This document shows, piece after piece, positions 44,908 to 54,967 of a DNA stretch of 64,000 nt. The notes beneath the pieces are model-generated. The model did no database searches. It was given only the letters and a program-made list of their open reading frames with translations, and was not told the DNA's origin. Position numbers and translations under genes: made by a program. The DNA comes from Trametopsis cervina (taxonomy: Eukaryota; Basidiomycota; Agaricomycetes; Polyporales; Irpicaceae): NCBI GenBank assembly GCA_022385755.1, contig MU278390.1:14966-78965 (forward strand), read 5' to 3'. Each line of letters starts with the position of its first letter. The first letter of the stretch is position 1.

Positions 44908-47900
44908 TTAGTGCTCTCGACGTTCCCTCCAGCGTTCTCCATGGGCAAAGCGGGAGAGATCAAGACGCAGGGAACGTGGACCTGCAACCCACTGAGTACT
45001 AGTTCTACAAACTCCCGTACGGTAGTCCGGAGGAACCCAGAAGAGGAGTTCGCCTTCAGGGCCTAACATGTAGCCACTCTCGTCGTCTAATATTGATGAA
45101 TCGGTGTTGAGAATGTCCCGCATTGTTGCTGAGATACCAGTTGAGAACTCTGAAGCATAAAGGTGAGCTGTACACGGATTGGGGAGAGAACAGCGGAGAG
45201 AACATACCATTGTTACTGGTGGCGCTGATGGCGGATATCCTGATTGATGACTGAGTGCTATCATCGTGCGCATTGTCAAATACGCTACCGCGTCCCTGTC
45301 TCGAAGTGAAAGGAAGGGATAGTTCATGGGGCAAGAGGTAATCAGGAAACATAGGATCAACGGCGGGTAGACGCCACAGCCGAACCGTGCGGTCGTCCGA
45401 GCCTGAGAGAATGGTCGCGCCGTCTGGAGAGAAGGCGACACAGTTGATGAAATCGGTGTGTCCTCTGAGCGGGCCTCCAATGGGCGAATGGGTCTCAATG
45501 TCCCACAGGCGGATCGTACAGTCGGCTGAGCCTGTGACAAGCGTCTTTGAGTCCGGTGAGAAGGCGACAGAGAGAACATGGTCGGTGTGAGCTTCGAGGG
45601 GCGCGCCGATGAGCTCTCGTGTGTCCGCGCGCCACAGCCGAACAGTGGAGTCGGCTCCTCCTGATGCGATGATCTGCCCATCCGGCGAGAAGGTGACTGA
45701 ATTGACATTGGCACCATGGCGGAGGGGTCCGCCGATGCGCTTCCTCGTCGTCACGTCCCACAGTATGATCGTCCCATCCGATGACCCCGAGGCAAGATAG
45801 CGGCCATCTGGCGAGAAGGTAACAGATGTCACCATACCGCAGTGTCCAGTCAGAGGCTCTCCTAGCTGCTCGCCTGTCGCCACACTCCACAACCGGATGG
45901 TGTCGTCATAAGAACCCGATGCGATGATACTGCTGTCAGATGAGAAGGCCACAGAGGTCACAAGGCCAGAGTGGCCAACGAGGGATAGGCCTACGCGCTG
46001 TCCTGTCTGCGTATTCCATAGCTGAATAGTGTCATCGAATGAGCCCGAAGCGATAAGTCTTCCATCAGACGAGAACACTACCGACGTCATTGGTGTTGTA
46101 TGACCGCGGAGTGGTGTTCCCGCGTGCAGCCCAGTGCGAACATCCCACAAGCGAACCGTGCCGTTGCGCGACACAGATGCTGCAATTTCATTACCTGGTG
46201 AGAATGCGATACCCTTGACAGCATCATTGTTGCTAGGCCTAAGCAGCCAAACCCGAATGGTACAGTCCGCTGAGACTGAGACTAGGTTCTGGTTGTCAGG
46301 AAAAAAGGAAAGGGAGGTAATTATGTCGGAGTGACCAATGAGTGGGTTGCCTAATGGCCTCCCGGTGTCCGCAGCCCAGATCCGTATAGTGTGGTCCGAC
46401 GAGCCCGAGGCGAGAATGCGCCCATCAGGGGATAAGGCAATGGATATGACTGCGCTCGTGTGGCCTTCAAGAAGTTCGTTCTTCAGGTCTCCGGTTGCTA
46501 CATCCCACAGTCTGATCGTGCCGTTGCTAGTGCCAGATGCAAGTGTCCGACCGTCAGGAGAGAACGCAAGTGCCATGACTTCACTTGTGTAATCCTCAAG
46601 AGGCGCATAGTCCGACTCTCTTGTCTCTGCAACCCAGACCTGAACGTTCTTGTCTACTAACCCCCCAGCACCCTCAAGAGGCGCATACATCAGCTCTCTT
46701 GTCTCTGCATCCCAGACGCGGATCGTGTTGTCTGCCGACCCCGAAGCAAATATCCTTCCATCTAGTGAGAAAGCAACTGACCCAACAGAACCTGTATGAC
46801 TTGTAAGAGGTTCGCCAACTAATTCTCTGCTCGGCACATCCCACACCCGGACTGTTCCGTCATCCGATCCTGTGAGCATTGTCTTTCGGCGTGGTGAAAA
46901 TGCTGCTGATAAAATCCTCTCTGTGTACCCTTCGAGAGCACCACCTCTCTGTGTCCCGGTGGCTACATTTGAGAGAAGAATAGTGGCGTCATCTGAACCT
47001 GAGACAATAGTTTTGGCATTGGAAGAGAACGCAACCAGCACAACATCACTTGTATGGCCCTCGAGGGTGTTGCCAACATGCACTCCGGTCACTGCATCCC
47101 AGAGCGCAACCGTGCCGCGAGAGTGAGCCGCCGCGAGGATACAGCTATCTGGCGAAATAGCAACACTGTTAATCCAGTTATGGGTATCGATGGTTAGGGT
47201 GCACTCGGACCAGTGCATGTCTGCCCTGTTAATGACATGGATGCCCCTATTATAAACGTGAGAGAAGTGGCTGTGTATGAACGATGCTTGAGGGACGTAT
47301 GCTGGAGCAGACAGGTACAGGTGAGGGGTAGAAAACGATATTCCAGCGCCAACAATCGACAGAAATTGGTCGACATTGTCAAGCATCTTGTCAAGCACGT
47401 GAAGCTGCTCGTCCGCCTCGGATGGTAATTTCTGAGTCCGCTATGAGATGCCTCGCCCGTGCACTCAAACCATAATACACTCACCTGGATCCACTTCCGA
47501 ATCTCCTTGATCCCAAGAGATGCAGAGTCGACCATCCCAAGGAGAGATGTCACTTCGATCCAGTAGAAGAGCCTCTTTACGAGGAATAGGAACAGCGTAT
47601 CAAGTGGAAACTGTCTGTGCTGCGTTGCTACCAGATGGTCGGTCCAGAACCGGCAGGCGTATGCCAACGCAGGAGAGATGTTCCGCTGTATTCTCCCAGA
47701 AAGGTCCGGTACGTCCTTGTTTGCAAGATACGACGTTTCCAGATCACAGATATTGAATTTGAGATTATCTTCCATCACCAGGAACGATAATGTTGACAGT
47801 GTCATTTCTGCCGCCGCGATATCGACAGTGTAGGTGCCGTCAGGGAGAGTGGTGTAATCTCGAAAGGACGTGTGCAGGGGCTTTACGGGCTCCAACGAAT

Positions 47901-49993
47901 ATGCAGATGTGCCCAGAAGCAAAGATCCTAGGAACGGAACCACTTCCAAGAACTCTTGCAAAGTGTCACCCGACAACAATGCCATCCACGCCATCCACCC
48001 CAGCGGTTCTCGTGCAGTGAGAATCAGAGCTAGGACTCGTCGGACCTTCGCAAGGATGTCTACCTTGGTTATGGATGGATCGTTCCTTGTGATATTTTCG
48101 ACGAGTTCGTCAAGGATTGTTCCATACAAGCTATACAATATGTAATGTCCTCCTTCCTGGAGATATTGGAACCTCTTCTCCGGCGTTGACCCCACGGATC
48201 TCAGTGTGATGAACGCACAGGCAGTAGCAGCCCATTGGAACAGATTCTCCGCTCGTTCCACTAGAAAAGGTGCCCAATGCTCTCTAACCTGGGCCCTCTT
48301 CGGCTCAGGGAATTTCGATGTGAGCTCATGGTCCACAAAGAGGCGGATGTCGTTCCTAGTCTCGACGGTTCCATTGGAGATGTCTTGAACGTCTACATCG
48401 GCCAGTTGTTTGAGTTCGCTAACCATACGAGGTTCAGGGCGTGAGGTGATGAGGAAACGGATGTTGGCAGGTATGTTCTCAGCTTTCGCCAAGCGGGAAA
48501 GGCAATCTACCAGTGAGTCACGATCTTTCTCCGCCACTTCGTCTATTGCATCTATGACAATGACGATCGGCCCTATGAACGTGAGCTTCTGTGCCGGATT
48601 CGCAATGAAGTTATCGAACTGCTCTTTCGACGACTTTGTGGTGCGCAGTTTCTTCTCGGACTTGATCACGTCAACAAGGGCCGCCCTCCATCCTTCGTCC
48701 AGATCGGCCAGATCCCGCGAGATCGTACTCAGTAGGCTATCCACAGTCTGCTCTGCTTGACGAGACGCGCTGAAGCAAAATGATGCTCCTAGCCTCTGAA
48801 GGGACTTGAACCGATGGGCGATCTCATGCGCGATGGCAGACTTGCCTGACCCAGCGACACCGGTAAGGAGCAGAATACGCTCAGAGCCATGACCACCGTT
48901 GGGGATTCCGTGTAACCGCGTGGTGATGGAGTCAAGGAGGCGAACACGGGTGCCTTTCAAACAGCGCTTTTCGGCAACGCACCCTGCGCCATCGGCATAG
49001 CGCATCTCGTCCAGATAGCTCTTTACCGCTGCGTGGACGTGAGACATGTGCAGTGTAAGAATCCTGAAGCCACTTACTCAGTTGATCCACTGCCGTTGCA
49101 ATCAACGCTGTCGTCTCTAGCGTGCGCACTACTGAGATCTTCAGTTTGTCCACTGCTCCTTGGATCGACTCCGCGGTCTGCAAAGCGCGTCCGACTGTGA
49201 TCTCCGTGTGTATAGCGCCGTCCTCCTTGAACTCGTCCATAAGGGAGAGTAAGGTCTGCATGTGGTTCTCGATCTGCTCTTTTGTCGCTGCATCAGAGGC
49301 GATGCCTTTGATAACGCGTGCGACTGAAGTGAGAATGAGTGAGACCACACTATGCTGTGTCTGCAAAGCTAGGATTGACTCACCGAAGCTGCCGCTGTCG
49401 ACGTATTCCTTGATAAAGTATCCGCATTCGAGCGTTGCGTGTGCCATCTTCTCAAAGAATTTGACGTGGAGTTTGATGTGCTCCAGAGGGGATACCTTGC
49501 CGACGAATTCATACGCCCGTTTAAGTGTAAGGACAAGCTTCTGGAGCTGATCGTCAGTCTTAAGCTGATTGTTGATCATCTGCTCTGTTGTCAGATTCAA
49601 CTCCAAATCATGATAACGTAATATACTGACTGTTGGCACCACCGAGAGGACTGTCATTGCTGCGTTAGCGTACATATAAATCTGAGCAAATTAGTTTCAG
49701 CCTCCTCCTGAAACGTTAGGAATATTTGAACGTACTTCGGATATATCCTTAACCAAGCTAGCAAACACCCTAATATTCTCAGAAATAGGCTCCCACGCAA
49801 CAACATCCGCTTGCACGGCGCTTGCCGTGTCATCCACGTCGTCTTTAAGGCCCCAAACTCTCCGCACCCACGCCGGTGCCTTGCTCAGCTTCCTGGAATC
49901 GTCTTTTGCACGAGATACGGTTTGACTGTGGATCTGCTCCTGGTTCAATTCGGTGATTTTACACTGTACACTCGCGCTCGGCATGGGCTGCAT
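44908..49993 (-). CDS. NACHT-WD40 NLR-like STAND protein
   Basis: Exons 49993-49736, 49681-49078, 49028-47485, 47431-45208 and 45149-44908 join in phase to 1623 residues. The N-terminal helical region includes a YANAAMTVLSVVPTV motif seen in basidiomycete NLRs (about 88-102). A YADGAGCVAEKRCLKGTR linker precedes the NACHT NTPase, with Walker A GVAGSGKS (about 343-350) and Walker B IVIVIDAIDE (about 441-450). A helical region follows, then 14 WD40 repeats (about 840-1480), enough for two seven-bladed propellers. The C-terminus (GPEGELLFWVPPDYRTG, then LDLSRFAHGERW) is a cap common in this family. STAND proteins act as ligand-triggered oligomerising switches; in fungi they are linked to heterokaryon incompatibility and nonself recognition. 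A 78-bp tandem duplication adds a partial repeat near the fourth blade. Confidence 0.93.
46594..46749 (-). repeat. 78-bp tandem duplication within the WD40 region
   Basis: The block cctcaagaggcgcata begins at 46594 and again at 46672, a period of 78 bp, or exactly 26 codons. In the protein it yields AETRExxYAPLE twice, with a truncated blade (LVDKNVQVW) between. The reading frame is kept, so it alters repeat number without breaking the gene. Confidence 0.75.
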
Positions 49994-51540
49994 CCCAACG
50001 TTGGAAGTTCTGCGCAGCGTCAGCTCGAGCGGGGTGTCTAGATTTATTTATGTGAGATACACAATCCAAAGGAACGATATCGCAATGGCTTTTACTTCGG
50101 TTAACGTTGCCGTCCAATCTGTGGTCGATGCCAATGTCGACAGATCCAATGGGTTCGTTGTGGCGGGTCCTGTGGTACCTCCAAACAGTAAGAGCTATCG
50201 ATGACTGCCTTGGTACAACACTTGAAAGATGAATCAATGAGTGGTTCTGACGCCGAAGAAGAAAAACTCACAGAAAGAATTGTTCATGCCACGTTGGATT
50301 TTGTGTGTCCTTGGACATAGCAGTTTTACGCTCGACCCCAGACACAGCAAGCGTCACGTAATACCTAGCGGGACGTCCAGGGAGGTTCGAACATCGAATA
50401 TCTATCGATGGCAATGTGAGCGACGTAGATTGAGACAAGCAAAGCCTCGCTCACCTGAAACTGAGATGTAACGCGATGCACTATCATCGCTCGAGCTCGC
50501 TTCCGCCATTGCGAGCGGCGAGCTCCAGGTTGTCGAAAAGGGCGACCAAGGGAATGGGGGTGCACGTGGTTATGGGCAAGAGTCGTCGTAAGCATCGATG
50601 CCAGTGCATTTCCCAACACGAGACTGTCAAGACGCCAGTGCATGACCGTGGGGATGTAAACGTGCATTGAAGGCGTCTTAGAGGACCGAACCTTGTTAGT
50701 GAAGCTGTGTGCTACCCTTCTCGAGGATGTTCGACGTTCGACTGATGGAAGTAGAACACGTGTAGTCACGTGATGGATACCGTATCCAGCACACTCTCAC
50801 GCCACCACGCAGCAGTGTCTCGGCCCTACGGCACTTGGACGTCTATTTTCCAAGTTCTCAACCACCATTCCTGTCACGATTAGTCTCCGCACGACAGCCA
50901 CACAAATCCTTCATCCTTCATAGTCAGTTCCTACCCTACCAGCTGCAGGGTTGTCCAATTCCTCTACCAGCGCCATGAAGCAGCTTTGCAATTCGCGCTC
51001 CCTCAAAGGTCTCATGCTCGGCCGATGCTAATCACTGTAGAGTGATGTACGATTCCCAGTTTGTAAAATTATCAGAACGCTGTCATAGAGCATCACCACG
51101 TTTTAGGACCCTTGGCAGGCGTGTCTGATACCCGCTCATATCACCAGCCACTGCTGCTCTCAAGCTCTGCCTGCTCTGTACGAGTTCAAAAGACTTCTGA
51201 CCGATGAGTAGACTCGGTGAGTGCTCATTTAAATTGCCTAGACTTATGCGCCGTCAAAATTCCCTGCTCAATAGGTCAACGGGTTACGGGCAGTCCGACT
51301 ACAAGGTTGCGGAAGTATTAGCACGTGCATATTGCTGAATTCAAACAATGTCTTCTATCTTTCATTTCCGCTCTGCACGCCCTTCTCGTGTGAACGCATC
51401 CGTCGGAAGCCTCGAGCGCCAGAATTGAGCTGCGGTCCCTAAGTCATACGGACCGCGGCTCGATTGTGCAATGCGGTTCGCGCAGGAGAAGATGTCTACT
51501 TACAAGGTAACGTACAGCCCCGGTCTGACATGATATCCTT
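49994..51540. other. Upstream region of the NLR-like gene, no supported gene
   Basis: Holds the NLR promoter and short frames only. The 134-residue minus-strand frame at 50365-50769 has no recognisable domain. Parts of 50900-51400 look like neutral intergenic sequence. Confidence 0.35.
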
Positions 51541-51960
51541 CACGCGATTGCGAACCTGAGCGTGAGTCCTCCCGATACTGCGGAGCCTGCTACGAGACCC
51601 CAGCCGTTCAGGAACCTGGTGAGCATGTCGGATGTCCTTGCATGGGTCATCATGTTGGAAGTCCTGCACGGTGCTTGATACGTTGTGTATCTATGCCCCT
51701 CCGGCTCTTCTGGACGGTCATTCCCACACGCTCGCAGGCATCCGGACACAACACGCTGTCCGCACATCTATGTACGCCGAACTGCGGCTCATGCTCCATC
51801 AACTCGACCCTCGCCCCGCGGCCTTCTGGACAGCGGTGTACGATGCCTTCTTCAACGCACGATGGGCGGCTGAACCGAGTGGAAGAAGTGATAATCCGGA
51901 CGCGTGCGAGATGATGCCAGGAGGAGGACATGTAACGTGCCTATATTCCGGTCATAAAAT
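51540..51960 (+). CDS. Hypothetical coding fragment
   Basis: Two protein-like stretches lie close together: NLVSMSDVLAWVIMLEVLHG (about 51616-51672) and, in another frame, HSHTLAGIRTQHAVRTSMYA followed by AELRLMLHQLDPRPAAFWTA and VYDAFFNARW (about 51720-51870). Their composition is convincing as protein. An intron or frameshift must lie between them near 51675-51710. I do not recognise the family, and the fragment may be what remains of a larger gene. Confidence 0.3.
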
Positions 51961-52079
51961 GGAATGTACAAGTGGTGGTCCATGTACATGATTTTCTTGC
52001 TCGTGAAGGTTGACTGCAAATTATATGAGCATAGATGATACTATTCACAAATAATCTACAACAAATCTTTCTACAGTGC

Positions 52080-54500
52080 CTCCCATGGCGTAGTCGATAC
52101 TGCAAACGCAATGGTTCTGCGGACGGAGATGTGAGTGCGTGGTCGCAATTACCTGCTGGAAGGAAACGTGTCTTCATTTTATTCCCAAGCGAGTTTGAAC
52201 TCGCATGGCTTGTTCTCAAACACAATCACCAGTTTGCGCAGTGAGTCGACGCGACAAGACCTGTCGAGTGCACCAGCAGCCCTATATCATCGAGTCCAAG
52301 ACGTGCGAGCCTCTCGCACGGCTCGCAAGCGGAACGCACTAGGGACTTGGTGTCACAGACGGTGGTGAGGAGCTTCAGATAATGACATGCTTGAAGGCAA
52401 CGCAAACTTCTGGAGGTGCCGTCTGTGACAGCTAAGGGGCGGAAACAGCTTCCGGCATCTGAGAGATTGCATGGTGAGGGTAATGATTGATTGTGTAGGG
52501 CATTCTGGAGGCGAAGAGCGGTGCCGTGGTGCGAGATGTAAGCGAGGGCAGACAGCGAGACGTTGGCAGTGTCCATGCGGAGATTGAGGTGCGTCGCTGT
52601 GTGTCGTTAGTGGTCCCCTTGCGGGACCAGTGCGATACACACACGAGATAGATTTGCGATAAGGAGGCGATCGGTGCGCGCAGACTTCGATGATGTCGGC
52701 CTGCACGCTACATCAACGCAGTGCGGCTTCGCAGATCGTTAGCGCGCGGGGAATACTGAGCGTGAGATGTGGCTCATTGCCTCCTACAGAACATGTCGGT
52801 AGACGAGAGCGAGCAGTGCATGGGCCACGTGGTCCTGACGGACTTATCGCTGTTTTTACTGAGCACCGGCTGGGACAGACACATGGTGTACCTGTACTCA
52901 CCTGTAAGATGCGACAGCCCCCATGCTTGGCATCGCAACCGAATTCATGCCCACGACCAATCATCCAACATTGATTTCCAGGGGTACGCCAGAGCGCACG
53001 CTCTGGTCGAGCAGAGGATGAGATGGCCGTGCCAGATGCTTTTGCAGCGCATACAAATGACGCCGCGTGTTGCATAGAATGGCGCCGGCTGCGAAGGTGT
53101 CGACCAGTCTGGGCGGTGGATGAAGAGGCGTGCGAGCAGCTGCTGGTGGCGACATCGAGACACTGAAACAGAGGTGCAGTCATGCCATCGTTCGGGTCGT
53201 GCCTGCCAGATCGACTTGGAGCGCAGGCTTTGTGGCGTTCGGGAAACACAAGATCCGATGCCAGATCGCACTCAGATCGCCTGCTCAGTAGCGCAGTAGA
53301 TGGACACGACCATCGGTACGTTCTAGCTGAGGCTCCGGCTGGGACTGCTGGATTCCACTATATTCAGGCGAATGGATAGACGAGGCGACTCGCACGTCGA
53401 AGGCTGGCCAACAAGACACAGCCTGCAGAGAGTCGGTGCCGGCGCGCGGTGGAGACAAAGCGCATTCGCGATGGGTGTCAAGCCCACTTGACGCAAATGG
53501 GGCAACGGATCGTCCAGGCCTTTCGGATTCTTGTAGATCCCCGCGACTTGCCAGCGCCCTTATGAAGGACGAAGCGTACAGGAGTCATAATTAGCTGGAA
53601 TGTGAATTGAAGTCGAATAATGCACCAGTAGAGGCCGTACACCCTAGCCATGAATCCTCTGCCTGAGACCTCTCCATCCCTACCAAGTTACGAGCATTGA
53701 TGAGTGACATCTACCATATGCCCGCCCATACAACGTATTCGACTTTATAAACGTCAGTGAGAGGCGACGCGTGCATTTGACGAGAACATCGAGAAAACGG
53801 GAGCAAGGTCGAAGATGGGGGATCAGAGCAGCTCGCGGCGTAGCGATGGAGTGTGATGAGCATTGGGCGCCTGCTCGCCACGTGTTTAACGGATCAGTGA
53901 ATATCCTCCTGTATGCGAGTTCCCACTCAAATCTTTTCTCAAGATGCTGTTGTACCACAGATCACATCGGCAGCTCTCAAGTACGTGCGGACCCACTGCG
54001 AGTACATATGCGCTGGGGAACTCTCCCTCCATACGCGCTCCTCCGTCACCGTACACAAGATAGTCATTCCAGGTCTATCGAAGGTCTAACTGAGCCAGCA
54101 ATCCGGCCCTCGCACTGCTCAACTCACCCTGCTGAGGCGCACTCCTTCAGGTCATGAGCTCTAACTAACACAGGATGGCGCACACGGCGCTGAAGCCCAA
54201 GCCGGCGTAGGATGAGAGACGGATAACAAGATGTGTCCCTGCCGTTTTGACCTCCTTCTTGACATCTCTGATTCGTATCATCGTTCTAGTTCCAGTTTGC
54301 GTGATTCCGGTAGGCAAACTCCTACGCACATCATTACTTGGGTAAAACTAGTCATCCAGGAAGCGGTCAGCTCAGCCTCGGTGGTGGCAGAGCGTCGGCG
54401 ATGGAGAGTGGATAAGAGGTGTATCTCTACTTGCCACCGATTTCGCTACGGCGTAGAGTCAGTGGGTACTTTGCGCGTGGGCACATCAAGCCAACCGGAA
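52080..54500 (+). repeat. Segmental duplication block adjoining FunK1-D
   Basis: Direct-orientation counterpart of 35270-36990 beside FunK1-C, with additional shared material at 53350-53880 that matches 30160-30720 beside FunK1-B. Landmarks are gacttcgatgatgtcggcctgcacgctacatc (52683), ctgggacagacacatgg (52869), agatgcgacagcccccatgc (52909), and ggcgactcgcacgtcgaaggctggccaacaagac (53386). The longest frame inside (52713-53249, minus) is not conserved between copies. Confidence 0.7.
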
Positions 54501-54518
54501 GGATAGCGGTGTGGGCTC

Positions 54519-54899
54519 ATGTTTGTTGTCACAGCTCACTCTCGTACAAAGTCCAACGACATCAAATTGTGCGAGGAGCCACGATTCTTTGTCTCACCCG
54601 CGTTTGGCTCTAGGTTTGGTGGAGCGCAAGCCATACGCACCCATCGAGTATTTTCAAACGTCAACCGGATCCCGAATCGGAAACATACAGGCAGCGGTAC
54701 GAAGTCCGATGGCGCAGTGGCTCGTGTGGTAGACGATATAGACGGTCCGTCTGTCGGACTCAACGAGATGAGTGGACACGTTACGCACAGAATGAGGAGC
54801 TTCACAGTGGGGTGCACCCGCACGAAGGTCCAGCGGTTCAGTTCTTATGTAAGCGTAGCTGCGGCCGTGTACAGAATAATGCTGGAGCGTTGGTTATGA
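54519..54899 (+). CDS. Unrecognised conserved ORF convergent to FunK1-D (LCEE ORF)
   Basis: A plus-strand frame of about 126 residues contains SNDIKLCEEPRFFVSPAFGS, then VARVVDDIDGPSVGLNEMSG and ends in YRIMLERWL 69 bp before the kinase stop. It is the in-frame counterpart of the minus-strand ORF at 33947-34486 and the intact version of the broken copy at 36991-37400. A conserved upstream exon with a GTGTATC-like donor may lie at about 54360-54418, so ATG 54519 is not necessarily the true start. No known domain is recognised. Confidence 0.45.
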   Translation: MFVVTAHSRTKSNDIKLCEEPRFFVSPAFGSRFGGAQAIRTHRVFSNVNRIPNRKHTGSGTKSDGAVARVVDDIDGPSVGLNEMSGHVTHRMRSFTVGCTRTKVQRFSSYVSVAAAVYRIMLERWL

Positions 54900-54967
54900 A
54901 TAGTGTACACAATTTAGATGAGAATGCGACAGAGTAAGTGCAAAAATCTGTATAGCCCGGAAACCTT

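Noticed and set aside
44908..47398. Regular ~130-bp periodicity, first considered as a CRISPR-like or satellite array
   Set aside because: The period reflects 42-43-residue WD40 repeats in the coding sequence.
52713..53249. Minus-strand 178-residue frame in the duplicated block
   Set aside because: The homologous segments at 35.8 and 42.7 kb do not keep the frame, so it is a chance frame in a repeat.
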